In this document: piece by piece, positions 53,760 through 62,861 of the stretch
Numbering within the stretch: position 1 is the first letter of the stretch
Layout: each line of letters begins with the position of its first letter
NCBI RefSeq assembly: GCF_021341785.1
Contig: NZ_JAJTTF010000005.1
Location: 266,520 to 330,519 of the forward strand
Source: Microbacterium sp. Au-Mic1
GTDB lineage: Bacteria > Actinomycetota > Actinomycetes > Actinomycetales > Microbacteriaceae
Direction: 5' to 3'
DNA length: 64,000 bases
Notes under the pieces: model-generated
What the model saw: only the letters and a program-made list of their open reading frames with translations
Told to the model about the DNA's origin: nothing
The model's database searches: none
Position numbers and translations under genes: made by a program

Positions 53760-54674
53760 CTAGATGATCGCGTGCGCCCGCACGGGGAAGGTCCCGAAGC
53801 CGGCGACGGCCGGTGGTGCGGCGGTGAACCGGGCGCCCCGGGCCGGCAGCGAGCCCAGGTTCGCCAGGTGCTCGACGACAGGGATCCCTGCCGCGAGCAG
53901 GATCGAGTGCGCGGGGCGCTCGCCTCCCGACTCGGTGTCGTCGATGTTGAGCGAGTCGATGCCGACGAGTGCGACCCCGGCGCCGACGAGCGCCTGCGCC
54001 CCGTCTTCGGTGAGGAACGGCGCGCCGCGGCCGTACGCCGGGGTGCCGAAATGCCGGTCCCAGCCCGTGTGCAGCAGCACGGCCGCGCCGTGCAGGTCGC
54101 GGTCGGCGAGGGTGGCGGATCCGATCCCGCGACGGTCGGGCGACCACGCGTCGGCGAGATGGAAGACCTCCGCCGGCAGATCGACGAGCTTCTCCAAGGG
54201 CAGCGAGGAGAGATCGCCCCCGTCGGCGTATCGGTGGAACGGCGAGTCGACGTAGGTGCCGGTGTTGCCGATCATCGTGATGACGTCCATCGCGAACTCG
54301 GTGCCCGGCGCGTACTTCGCCCGCGAATCCTCCCGGGTGAGGAACGGGGTGATCTCGGGCGCGGGCAGCCCGGGGTAGGTGACGAGGCCGGCGTGGATCG
54401 AGTGCGAGAGGTCCACGATGCGGCGCACGGAGGTGGGGGTCGCGGCTTCGACTCCCCGGCTGCCCCGGTGCTGTTCTTCGACGATCTCGAGATCGCGCAG
54501 CGCGACGGACTCGACGAGCGCGAGACCGAGGTGGCGGATGAGGAGCGTGCTGATCGCGTCGGCGTTCAGGTCGGCGGAGGGCAGGTCGAGGCGGAAGCCG
54601 TCGCCGTGCATCCCGCCGCCGTTGGCGAAGGCGATGTCGAAGCCGAAGCGCGCGCGGTACTCGGGTGAGGTCAT
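53760..54674 (-). CDS. Cyclase/kynurenine formamidase-like family protein with N-terminal extension
   Basis: 304-aa protein. Residues about 80-304 match the cyclase family (metal-dependent hydrolases such as KynB). The usual HxGTHxDxPxH metal motif reads GNTGTYVDSPFHRYADG, so the first and second His are Asn and Tyr; the Asp and last His remain, which occurs in some subgroups and may change metal or reaction. The first 75 residues (MTSPEYRARFGFDIAFANGG...) are an extra domain of unknown type. Start at ATG 54674; upstream codons are not conserved-looking. Confidence 0.82.
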   Translation of the reverse strand: MTSPEYRARFGFDIAFANGGGMHGDGFRLDLPSADLNADAISTLLIRHLGLALVESVALRDLEIVEEQHRGSRGVEAATPTSVRRIVDLSHSIHAGLVTYPGLPAPEITPFLTREDSRAKYAPGTEFAMDVITMIGNTGTYVDSPFHRYADGGDLSSLPLEKLVDLPAEVFHLADAWSPDRRGIGSATLADRDLHGAAVLLHTGWDRHFGTPAYGRGAPFLTEDGAQALVGAGVALVGIDSLNIDDTESGGERPAHSILLAAGIPVVEHLANLGSLPARGARFTAAPPAVAGFGTFPVRAHAII

Positions 54675-54803
54675 CCCGCCAGTATGGCGAGGAACGCCGT
54701 GGGCGGGCGTCACGTGTCGACGATCGAGCTCTCCCCCGGGATCGTGCGTCGCGGAGATCCCGCGGTCGCCGTTCCGGGGTGAGTACTGGCGGCGGTCGGA
54801 CGA

Positions 54804-54841
54804 GGAAGGGTCGCACCCGCCTGAGCGGACGCGACCCTTCC
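54804..54841 (-). terminator. Terminator of the DUF2853 gene
   Basis: Perfect 11-bp stem GGAAGGGTCGC/GCGACCCTTCC, 16-bp loop, just after the DUF2853 stop on the minus strand. Confidence 0.75.
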
Positions 54842-54863
54842 TGTCATGCGGCGGAGCGGGTGC

Positions 54864-55181
54864 TCAGTGGAACTGGCCCAGCTTGCCGAACTTCTCCGCG
54901 AGGAGGTAGTAGACCGTGATGCGGCTCTTGGTGCGGTCCGCCTTCATGGTCTCCTTGACCTCGTCGAGCGCGGCGTCGAGCACCGCGTCCGACTCCGTGA
55001 GGCCGAGCTTCTTCTTGAGGAAATTGGTCTTGACGGTCTCGACCTCGTCCTTGTCGGAGAACGCGACGTACGCCGAGTCCTGGCTGCTCATCACGAGCTG
55101 GTAGGTCTTGAGGAGACCCGCGATCGCAGCATCATCGGCGTCGGGACGGTAGATCTTGACGTCAGCGGCCCAGTCGGCCAT
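54864..55181 (-). CDS. DUF2853 family protein
   Basis: 105-aa small, mostly helical, Lys/Asp-rich cytoplasmic protein of the DUF2853 family; the family is common in proteobacteria and actinobacteria and uncharacterised. The sequence ends in the conserved TVYYLLAEKFGKLGQF. AAGGAGTT precedes the ATG on the minus strand. Monocistronic with its own terminator; codon use (many AAG, GAC) suggests good expression. Confidence 0.9.
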   Translation of the reverse strand: MADWAADVKIYRPDADDAAIAGLLKTYQLVMSSQDSAYVAFSDKDEVETVKTNFLKKKLGLTESDAVLDAALDEVKETMKADRTKSRITVYYLLAEKFGKLGQFH

Positions 55182-55382
55182 AGGGAACTCCTTCGCTCCG
55201 GCTCGGCTCGATTGCCGCGCTCGCCAGAGATCCTAGACGGGGCATCCGAACAGCAAAAGACGTCCATAGGAAACTGACAGGCCGATGCTTGGGCGTGCCT
55301 TCGGTCCCGGGCGGCGGGAGATGTCTCTCGAGCGCACTCAGGACCGGTCCGGCCTGCCGGCGTGCGGCCCGTCCGCCAAGCG

Positions 55383-56237
55383 TCAGGATGCGGCGCGCAG
55401 TCCCTCCACGAGGGGTGTCGTGGGGCGGCCGAGCAGGCGGGCCAGGGTCCGGTCGGTGTCGGCGAGGGCGCCTTCCCTGATGTTCGCGTCGAGCGCCGTC
55501 ACGAAACCGACGGTGCCCGCGTCGAGACCGGCGGCCTCGAGCGCCGCGGCGTGGTCCTCGCTGCTGAGCGGCGCATAGCGGACCTCGCGTTCGACGACCG
55601 CCGACGCGGCGCTGGCGAGTTCGTCGTAGTTCCACGCGACGTCGCCGGCGAGTTCGTAGACCTCGCCGACATGGCCGTCCTCGACCAGGACGATCGCGGC
55701 GGCCTCGGCGTAGTCCGCCCGGCTCGCGGAGGCCACGCGGCCCTCGCCCACGCTCGCCGCGATGACGCCGGTGTCCCGGGAACGGGCGACATCGCCGAGA
55801 TAGTTCTCCGTGTACCAGTTGTTCCGCAGGATGACCGCCGGGAGGCCCGCGGCCGCGATCGCCTCCTCCGTCGCCTTGTGCTCGGGAGCCAGCACGAGGT
55901 CGCTCGTCGTCGCCTTCGGGGCGCTCGTGTAGACGAGCTTGGCGACGCCCGCGGCGCGGGCCGCGTCGATGACGACCTGATGCTGCGTCGCGCGCTTTCC
56001 GACCTCGCTGCTCGAGATGAGCAGTGCGGCGTCCACGCCGTCAAGGGCCGCCGCGACGGTCTCCGGCGCGTCGTAGTCGAGGGCGACGACCTGCACGCCT
56101 CGCGCGGCGAGATCTGCGGCCTTGGCGGTGTCGCGCGCGCCGGCGCGGACCGTGGCGGGGTCGGTGCCGCGGGCGAGCAGGCTGTCGACGACGAGGCGGC
56201 CGAGGTTGCCGGTCGCACCGGTGACGAGGATGGTCAT
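55383..56237 (-). CDS. NmrA-like NAD(P)-binding oxidoreductase (QorB type)
   Basis: 284-aa Rossmann-fold protein. The dinucleotide motif is GATGNLGRLV at residues 7-16 and the sequence follows NmrA/SDR-atypical proteins such as quinone reductase 2 (QorB): LVYTSAPKATTSDLVLAPEHKATEEAI. It probably reduces quinones or azo compounds, or senses NADP state. It is divergent from an HxlR regulator, the common arrangement for electrophile-responsive reductases. Confidence 0.92.
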   Translation of the reverse strand: MTILVTGATGNLGRLVVDSLLARGTDPATVRAGARDTAKAADLAARGVQVVALDYDAPETVAAALDGVDAALLISSSEVGKRATQHQVVIDAARAAGVAKLVYTSAPKATTSDLVLAPEHKATEEAIAAAGLPAVILRNNWYTENYLGDVARSRDTGVIAASVGEGRVASASRADYAEAAAIVLVEDGHVGEVYELAGDVAWNYDELASAASAVVEREVRYAPLSSEDHAAALEAAGLDAGTVGFVTALDANIREGALADTDRTLARLLGRPTTPLVEGLRAAS

Positions 56238-56305
56238 GAGGAGTCCTTTCGCAGGGGTTACGCACTCGACAACGTGCTCGCCGCCCTTCGCCTTCCCCGC
56301 GGAGA

Positions 56306-56328
56306 GTACCCACTTTCAGGTAAGGTAC
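56306..56328. promoter_or_regulatory. HxlR-type operator candidate
   Basis: GTACC and GGTAC form inverted half-sites 13 bp apart, immediately before the HxlR gene and within the divergent promoter region. HxlR/HypR proteins bind GTAC-type dyads. Confidence 0.5.
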
Positions 56329-56332
56329 GCAC

Positions 56333-56698
56333 ATGGTGGTGAGTTTTGCGCAGATCCGGGCATCGCAGGATCGACTCTTCGATGACGGATGCGGCACCCG
56401 TGTCGTGCTCGACCATGTCATGAGCAAATGGGGTGTGCTCATCCTCTCCGCGCTGTCCGACGGCACGCTGCGGTGGGGAGAGCTGCGGCGTCAGGTCGAC
56501 GGCATCAGCGAGAAGATGCTCGCCTCGACCTTGCGCACGCTCGCCGCCGACGGTCTCGTGCACCGGGAGTCGTTCCCGAGTGTGCCCCCGCACGTGGAGT
56601 ACCGCCTGACCCCGCTCGGGCAGGATCTGATGAAGAGGATGCTCCCGCTCGTCGCCTGGGTCGCCGATCACGCCGAGGAGATGGTCGGGCGGCCGTAG
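56333..56698 (+). CDS. HxlR family transcriptional regulator
   Basis: 121-aa winged-helix regulator. DHVMSKWGVLILSALSDGTLRWGELRR and ISEKMLASTLRTLAADGLVHRE match the HxlR core; a Cys at about residue 20 (DDGCGTR) is where redox-sensing members such as HypR/QorR form disulfides. ATG 56333 is 4 bp from the candidate operator half-site, so it is likely autoregulated and controls the divergent reductase in response to electrophiles; this is inference. Confidence 0.92.
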   Translation: MVVSFAQIRASQDRLFDDGCGTRVVLDHVMSKWGVLILSALSDGTLRWGELRRQVDGISEKMLASTLRTLAADGLVHRESFPSVPPHVEYRLTPLGQDLMKRMLPLVAWVADHAEEMVGRP

Positions 56699-56812
56699 GC
56701 GCCCGTCCGCGACCCGGCCGGCAGACCACGGCAGCGTCGTGTCCTGCGGCCTCGCGGGAACGCTGTCAGGCGAGCACACGCGTCGCGCTGTCCGCGAGGA
56801 GGAAATGGATGG

Positions 56813-56883
56813 AGGGGCTGACGGGAATCGAACCCGCGCTGTCTGCTTGGGAAGCAGAAGTTCTGCCATTGAACTACAGCCCC
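56813..56883 (-). tRNA. tRNA-Gly (anticodon CCC)
   Basis: The minus strand folds as a complete cloverleaf: acceptor GGGGCTG/CAGCCCC, D arm with GTTCAATGGCAGAAC, anticodon stem-loop TCTGCTTCCCAAGCAGA with anticodon CCC, and T arm with GGTTCGATTCC. CCA is not encoded. It reads GGG glycine codons. Confidence 0.95.
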
Positions 56884-57130
56884 GCACGTCGGTGACGCCT
56901 GGCCAGCATAACAAACGCTCGCGGGGTCCTGGATCCGCGGGTCCGGAACCGCGGGCTCGGGTCCTGGGTTCCGCTGGAGGTGTCGTCTCCGCGGTGCGCC
57001 GGGCGGGCCAGGGGAGGGAGCCCGGGATCCGGGACTCGCGTTCGGGGTTTCCGGAATCATCCCCGTGGATCCCCGGAGTCATCCTCCAGAGGGATGCGCG
57101 AGGGCACAGCCGCCGCATAGCGTCGAAGAC
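56884..57130. other. Intergenic region between tRNA-Gly and the ABC genes
   Basis: Together with 56699-56812 this is a 432-bp gene-poor stretch that holds only the tRNA. The part after 56884 is rich in short GGATCC/TCCGGG repeats and shows no clear ORF; the promoters of the tRNA (minus) and of the ABC operon (plus) should lie here. Confidence 0.5.
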
Positions 57131-58075
57131 ATGATCACAGCAGAGGGCCTCAGCAAGAGATATGGACCCAAGACCGCGGTCGACAACGTGTCGTTCACCG
57201 TCCAGCCGGGTTCGGTCACCGGCTTCCTCGGACCGAACGGTGCCGGAAAGTCGACCACGATGCGCATGATCGTGGGCCTGGACCGTCCGAGCGCGGGCCG
57301 CGTCACCGTGAACGGCCAGGAGTACCGTCGTCTGCGCGCGCCCCTCACCGAGGTCGGCGTGCTGCTCGATGCGAAGGCCGTGCACACGGGCCGTTCCGCC
57401 CGCAACCACCTGCGCGCGCTCGCCGCGACGCACGGACTTCCGTCGAAGCGCGTCGACGAGGTGATCGAGATCGCCGGCATCGGATCCGTCGCCCGCAAGC
57501 GCGCGGGCGGGTTCTCGCTCGGCATGGGGCAGCGCCTCGGCATCGCCGCGGCCCTGCTGGGCGACCCGCACACGCTGATCCTCGACGAGCCGGTCAACGG
57601 GCTCGACCCCGAGGGCGTGCTCTGGGTGCGCAACTTCGTGCGGCACGCCGCGTCGGAGGGGCGCACGGTGCTGCTCTCCAGCCACCTCATGAGCGAGATG
57701 GCGCAGACCGCCGACCACATCATCGTGCTCGGCCGCGGCCGGGTGCTCGCGGACGCACCGCTGTCGCAGCTCGTGCAGCAGTGGACCACCGCCCAGGTGC
57801 GGGTGCGGAGCCCCCGCGCCGCCGAGCTGGGCGATCTGCTGATCGCCGCCGGCGCCCTGATCACCCCCTCGGGCCACGACACGATCGACGTCACCGGCCC
57901 CGAGGCGTGGTGGATCGGCGACCTCGCCGCCGAGCGCGGCATCCCGCTGCACGAGCTCACCCCTACCAGCGGTTCGCTGGAGGACGCCTACCTCGCCCTC
58001 ACCGGCGAGGCCGTCGAATACCGCACCCGCGCCGTGCCCGAGGCCGGCGCCCCGATCCCGGAGGTGGTCGCATGA
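57131..58075 (+). CDS. ABC transporter ATP-binding protein (DrrA/bacitracin type)
   Basis: 314-aa exporter ATPase. Walker A is GPNGAGKST (about 36-44), signature FSLGMGQRL, Walker B LILDEPVNGLDPEG, then SSHLMSEM with the switch His. The C-terminal domain (about 210-314) is typical of drug or peptide exporter ATPases. It overlaps the permease gene by ATGA. The exported molecule is unknown. Confidence 0.94.
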   Translation: MITAEGLSKRYGPKTAVDNVSFTVQPGSVTGFLGPNGAGKSTTMRMIVGLDRPSAGRVTVNGQEYRRLRAPLTEVGVLLDAKAVHTGRSARNHLRALAATHGLPSKRVDEVIEIAGIGSVARKRAGGFSLGMGQRLGIAAALLGDPHTLILDEPVNGLDPEGVLWVRNFVRHAASEGRTVLLSSHLMSEMAQTADHIIVLGRGRVLADAPLSQLVQQWTTAQVRVRSPRAAELGDLLIAAGALITPSGHDTIDVTGPEAWWIGDLAAERGIPLHELTPTSGSLEDAYLALTGEAVEYRTRAVPEAGAPIPEVVA

Positions 58076-58893
58076 GCGCCGTCACCCCCGCCGTGCCCGC
58101 GCTGCCGGGCCGGTTCCGTCTCAGCTTCCCGCGGAGCCTGCGCAGCGAGTGGATCAAACTGACCACGCTGCGCTCGACCTGGTGGTCGATCGCGATCACC
58201 GCCGCTCTCACGATCGGCATCGCCGTGCTGATCGCGTTCGCCCTCACCTCGTCGGGCGAGGCTCCGCGTGGGCTCAACGGCATCATGGCCGTGGTCACGC
58301 CCATCCAGTTCACGGCGCTGCTGGCCGGGATCCTGGGTGCGATCGCCGTCACCGGCGAGTACTCCACGGGCATGATCCGCTCCACGCTCACCGCCGACCC
58401 GCGCCGCGGGCGCGTGCTGATCGCGAAGGCCGTCGTGCTGGCGGTGTTCCTGTTCCTCGCCTCCCTGGTGATGTTCGTGATCGCCGCCGCCATCGTGTCG
58501 GCCATCCTCAGCGGGCACGGCCAGGGGCTGGAGTGGGGAGCGCCCGACAAGGTGATCCTGCCGCTGCTCGCGGCCGCCGCGACGATGGCGGTGTGCGCAT
58601 TGATCGGTGTCTCGTTCGGGTTCATGCTGCGTTCGGGAGCCGGCGCGATCGCCGCCACGGTCGGACTGCTGTTCGTGCTGCCGATCATGGCGAACTTCTT
58701 CGCCTTCGCCGGCGAGTCCTGGAAGTGGGTGCTCGACGCGGCCGCCTACCTGCCGCTGTCGGCCGCGCAGAACGCGATCCTGCCCAGCGACACCGCGCCG
58801 CTCTCCGCGGGCGTGGCGTTGCTCACCCTCGGCGCCTGGGTGGCCGCGGGGCTGCTCGGATCCTGGGTGGTGCTGCGCTCCCGCGACGCCTGA
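58072..58893 (+). CDS. ABC transporter permease (ABC-2 type)
   Basis: 273-aa membrane subunit of the exporter: a cytoplasmic start SEWIKLTTLRSTWWS, typical of ABC-2 permeases, then six helices. ITGEYSTGMIRSTL-like AVTGEYSTGMIRSTL marks the conserved loop after helix 2. It forms a two-gene exporter with the ATPase upstream. Confidence 0.93.
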   Translation: MSAVTPAVPALPGRFRLSFPRSLRSEWIKLTTLRSTWWSIAITAALTIGIAVLIAFALTSSGEAPRGLNGIMAVVTPIQFTALLAGILGAIAVTGEYSTGMIRSTLTADPRRGRVLIAKAVVLAVFLFLASLVMFVIAAAIVSAILSGHGQGLEWGAPDKVILPLLAAAATMAVCALIGVSFGFMLRSGAGAIAATVGLLFVLPIMANFFAFAGESWKWVLDAAAYLPLSAAQNAILPSDTAPLSAGVALLTLGAWVAAGLLGSWVVLRSRDA

Positions 58894-58913
58894 CCCTGGG
58901 ACCCGCTGACGTC

Positions 58914-58940
58914 GCCCCCTCCGCACCGCGCGGAGGGGGC
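58914..58940 (+). terminator. Terminator of the ABC exporter operon
   Basis: Perfect 10-bp stem GCCCCCTCCG/CGGAGGGGGC, 7-nt loop, followed by TTCG, 21 bp after the permease stop. Confidence 0.85.
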
Positions 58941-59114
58941 TTCGTCGTCGACGGGGTCGGCGGATGTGGTACTTGAGGACGACCCCGGAACGGACCGGAT
59001 CCTCCCCGAAGCGGATGTGCGGCCCGCCCCCGACCGGTTGGCTGAAGGTACGGCTCGTCGCAGCCCGCGGCAGTCGCGGGTGCCCTGCGCCCGCCCGTAT
59101 CGCCTGGAGGATCC

Positions 59115-62100
59115 GTGACCCTGCTGACCCGACTCAGCCTCGCCAACCGCGCCGTCGTCGCCCTGTTCACCGTCCTCATCGTGGGGGCGGGGCTGTGGGC
59201 CACCGGCAGCATGAAGCAGGAGCTGCTGCCGTCGATGTCGCAGCCCGCGGCGGTCGTGCTCGTGACCAAGCCGGGCGCCTCGGCGGAGACCCTCGACCAC
59301 GATGTGGTCAAGCCCCTGTCCGATGCCCTCGGCGCCGTGACCGGGGTGGACGAGGTGCGCACGAGCACGTCGAGCGGCAGCGGCCAGCTGACCGTGTCCT
59401 GGGCGTTCGGCCGCGACGACAGCAAGATCCTCGCCGACCTCAAGTCCGCCGCGACCGCCGCCGGATCCGCCGCCGACGGCGTGCACACCGAGGTCTACGC
59501 GGGCAGTTCCGCGGACATCCCCGTGCAGAGCCTTGCGATCACCGGCGACGGCGACATCGAGGCCCTCGCCGACCGGGTCGACAAGACCCTCGTTCCCGCG
59601 ATCGAGCACGTGCCGGGCGTGCGCGCCGTGCAGGTCTCGGGGCGCGTCTCCGAGCGTGTGCTGGTGACCCTGGATCCGGCCAAGCTCTCGGCGCGGTCGG
59701 TCGATGCGGCCGCGGTGTCGGCGATCCTGCGCACGGCCGGCGTCGTGGTGCCGGCCGGCACCAGCAGCGACGGCACGCGCGCGATGGCCATCGAGGTGGG
59801 CCAGGAGGGCACGTCGATCGAGCGCCTCTCGGCGATGCCGATCCCGACGATGCAGGGGCCGGTGCCGCTGTCCGAGGTGGCGACCGTCGAGCTCGCCCCC
59901 GTCCCGCAGAGCACGATCTCGCGCTCGGACGGGCGTCCCGCGCTGAGCCTGACGATCACCAAGACCCCCGAGGCGAACGCCGTGCAGGTGTCGCACGCCG
60001 TGACCGCCGCGGTCGCGAAGACCCTGCCCTCGCTGGGCGGGAGCGCCGCGAGCTCGGTGCTGTTCGACCAGTCCACGATGATCGAGAAGTCGACCCATGA
60101 CCTCGCCGTCGAGGGCGGCCTCGGCCTGGTGTTCGCGGTGCTCATCATCCTGGTCTTCCTGCTCTCGCCCAGGGCGACGGTGATCACGGCCGTGTCGATC
60201 CCGCTGTCGCTGCTCATCGCGGTGATCGGGCTCCGCGTCGGCGGCTTCTCCTTCAACGTGTTCACGCTGGCCGCACTGACCGTTGCGGTGGGGCGCGTGG
60301 TCGACGACTCGATCGTCGTGATCGAGAACATCGCGCGGCGACGCGGATCCGCACCGCTCACGCCTGCCGACGTACTCGCCGCGGTGCGGCAGGTGGCCGG
60401 CGCCGTGACGGCGTCGACGCTGACGACGGTCGCGGTGTTCCTGCCGGTCGCCCTCGTCGGCGGCATGGCCGGGGAGCTGTTCCGGCCGTTCGCGCTGACC
60501 GTGACGATCGCGCTGCTGGCCTCCCTGCTGGTGTCGCTGACGATCGTGCCCGTCCTCGCGTACTGGTTCCTGCGTCGCCCGGCGAAGACCGCGGTCGCCG
60601 AGGCCGAGGCGGTGAATGCCGAGCAGTCGGCGATGGCCGCGGCTGACGGCGCGGATGCGTCGCGGACCACGGTTCCGGCCGACGAGCCCGCCGCGACAGC
60701 TCCGGTCCCGGAGGCGGCGGATCCCGCGGAGCGCGTCACGCGCATGCAGCGCGCGTATCTGCCCTCGCTGCTGTTCGCGCTGCGGCGCCCCGTCACGGTC
60801 GTGCTGATCTCGGTCGTGGTGTTCGCCGGCACGATCGTGGCCGCCGGGTTCCTCAAGACCGACATGCTCGGCAGCTTCGCAGATGAGCGCGCGGTGACCG
60901 TCACCCAGACGATGCCGCTGGACACCACGCTCGCGGTCTCGGACAAGGCGGCCACCGCCCTGGAGAAGAAGGTCCGCGACCTCGACGGGGTCGCCTCCTA
61001 CCGCACCACCGCGGGCGAGCAGGGTGCTCCCGTCACGCTCGACGTCGTGATCGCCGCGGATGCGGACCCCAAGGCTGTGCTGCCGCGGATCAGGAAGGCG
61101 GTCGCCGAGCTCCCCGACGCCGACCGGATCACCGTGTCGACCCAGGCGACGCAGACCACGTCCTCCTCGATCGACGTGATCGTGAAGAGCCCCGATGACA
61201 AGGCGCTGGCGAGCGCCTCGGAGAAGTTGACCGCCGCGCTCGGGAAGGTCGACGGCATCGGCACGGTGAAGAGCGATCTCGCGGCCGATCTGCCGGTGCT
61301 GAAGGTGTCGGTCGACGCCGCGCGCGCCGCGACGCAGGGCTTCACGACCGCGGAGGTGGGCGCGGCGATCGCCGCCGCCGTGCAGGGGGAGCGGCTCGGA
61401 TCCGTCGGCATCGACGGCACCGCGACGGACCTGGTCGTGCGCGCGCAGTCGACGGCGACGGATCCGGAAGCGGTCAAGGCGCTCACTCTCCCGATCTCGG
61501 CGCTGCAGGCGCAGAAGACGCAGAAGGACGCGGCCGACGCGCTGCAGCGCGAGCAGGAGGCGATGTCCTCCCAGGCGCGCACCGAGGCGGAGAACAAGGC
61601 CGACGAACAGCTCTCGGCGCTGTACGACGCGCGCTCCTCGGGGGCTCAGGATCTGGTCGCGCTGCGCGACCAGCTCGCACAGCTGCTCGCCTCGCCGCCG
61701 CCCGCCGATGCGAGCCCCGCGACGCAGGGTCAGCTCAGCGCGCTCGAGTACCAGAAGCTCGTCCAGCAGCTCACCCAGGCCGTGGCCGGGGCGGAGAGCG
61801 GTCTGACGGGACTCGACGAGCAGATCTCCGCGGCCCGTACCGCGATCGCCGACGGGTCGCGCCAGCAGGCCGAGACCGATCGGCTCACGCAGGCGCAGCG
61901 CGACCTCGAGCACCTGCGCGCGACACCGATCCGGGTCGGCGACATCGCCGCGGTGGAAGTCGTCTCGGCGCCTGCCACGATCACCCGGATCGACGGCGCC
62001 CGGGCGGTCACGATCTCGGCCACGCCGGCGGACGGGGCGGACCTCTCCACCGCGTCGTACGGCGTGCAGACGGCCGTGGTCGGGGTCGACCTGCCCGCCG

Positions 62101-62861
62101 GCGTGAGCCTGGACGAAGGCGGCGCCGCCGCCGAGCAGGCGCAGTCGTTCGGCGAGCTCGGGCTTGCCATGCTGGCCGCGATCGCCCTGGTCTACATCGT
62201 GCTGGTCGCGACGTTCCGCTCCCTCGTGCAGCCGCTGCTGCTGCTGGTCTCGGTGCCGTTTGCGGCGACCGGGGCGATCGCGGGCCTGCTGATCACGGGG
62301 ACCCCGCTCGGCATTCCGGCCCTGATCGGCATGCTCATGCTGATCGGCATCGTGGTCACGAACGCGATCGTGCTGATCGACCTCATCAACGAGTACCGGC
62401 GGAACGGCTCGGGCCTCGACGACGCGGTGGTGCACGGTGCGCGCCTGCGCCTGCGGCCGATCATCATGACCGCGTGCGCGACGATCTTCGCGCTCATTCC
62501 GATGGCGCTCGGCATCACCGGGGGCGGGGCGTTCATCTCGCAGTCGCTGGCGATCGTGGTGATCGGCGGGCTGGTGTCGTCGACCGTGCTCACCCTGCTG
62601 CTGGTGCCGGCACTGGTCGTGCTCTACGAGCGCCGCGGCGATCGCCGGCAGGCGCGGAGGGAGCGCCGCGAGGTGCGTCGACGCAGCCGCAGCGCCGGCG
62701 TCGAGGTGTTCGAGCAGGAGCAGGATCCGGCGTCGCCCGAGGAGGTGTCCGTCGGTGCGGTGCCGTCGAACGCGGAGGCGAAGGCGTCGCGCACATCGCT
62801 CCCGACCGCGGATCGGACGGCATCCGTCGACCCGGACGACCATGGGAGACTGGCGACGTGA
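59115..62861 (+). CDS. RND family efflux pump (HAE1-like) with coiled-coil insertion
   Basis: 1248-aa polytopic transporter with about 12 helices in two repeats (NRAVVALFTVLIVGAGLWATG and RRPVTVVLISVVVFAG at repeat starts). Two large extracytoplasmic loops hold the porter subdomains. The core of helix 4 includes RVVDDSIVVIENIARRRG with the proton-relay Asp pair. In the second loop an extra Gln/Ala/Glu-rich coiled coil (about 795-938) is inserted before IRVGDIAAVEV. A Ser/Ala/Pro linker near 500-550 joins the halves. The C-tail is charged. GTG start with CTGGAGGATCC. It overlaps the kinase gene by GTGA. Confidence 0.9.
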   Translation: MTLLTRLSLANRAVVALFTVLIVGAGLWATGSMKQELLPSMSQPAAVVLVTKPGASAETLDHDVVKPLSDALGAVTGVDEVRTSTSSGSGQLTVSWAFGRDDSKILADLKSAATAAGSAADGVHTEVYAGSSADIPVQSLAITGDGDIEALADRVDKTLVPAIEHVPGVRAVQVSGRVSERVLVTLDPAKLSARSVDAAAVSAILRTAGVVVPAGTSSDGTRAMAIEVGQEGTSIERLSAMPIPTMQGPVPLSEVATVELAPVPQSTISRSDGRPALSLTITKTPEANAVQVSHAVTAAVAKTLPSLGGSAASSVLFDQSTMIEKSTHDLAVEGGLGLVFAVLIILVFLLSPRATVITAVSIPLSLLIAVIGLRVGGFSFNVFTLAALTVAVGRVVDDSIVVIENIARRRGSAPLTPADVLAAVRQVAGAVTASTLTTVAVFLPVALVGGMAGELFRPFALTVTIALLASLLVSLTIVPVLAYWFLRRPAKTAVAEAEAVNAEQSAMAAADGADASRTTVPADEPAATAPVPEAADPAERVTRMQRAYLPSLLFALRRPVTVVLISVVVFAGTIVAAGFLKTDMLGSFADERAVTVTQTMPLDTTLAVSDKAATALEKKVRDLDGVASYRTTAGEQGAPVTLDVVIAADADPKAVLPRIRKAVAELPDADRITVSTQATQTTSSSIDVIVKSPDDKALASASEKLTAALGKVDGIGTVKSDLAADLPVLKVSVDAARAATQGFTTAEVGAAIAAAVQGERLGSVGIDGTATDLVVRAQSTATDPEAVKALTLPISALQAQKTQKDAADALQREQEAMSSQARTEAENKADEQLSALYDARSSGAQDLVALRDQLAQLLASPPPADASPATQGQLSALEYQKLVQQLTQAVAGAESGLTGLDEQISAARTAIADGSRQQAETDRLTQAQRDLEHLRATPIRVGDIAAVEVVSAPATITRIDGARAVTISATPADGADLSTASYGVQTAVVGVDLPAGVSLDEGGAAAEQAQSFGELGLAMLAAIALVYIVLVATFRSLVQPLLLLVSVPFAATGAIAGLLITGTPLGIPALIGMLMLIGIVVTNAIVLIDLINEYRRNGSGLDDAVVHGARLRLRPIIMTACATIFALIPMALGITGGGAFISQSLAIVVIGGLVSSTVLTLLLVPALVVLYERRGDRRQARRERREVRRRSRSAGVEVFEQEQDPASPEEVSVGAVPSNAEAKASRTSLPTADRTASVDPDDHGRLAT

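Noticed and set aside
58746..62843. A 1365-codon open frame on the minus strand opposite the RND pump
   Set aside because: It is the antisense of a clearly real RND gene; its His/Arg/Gly-rich product has no domain and arises from GC-rich codon bias.
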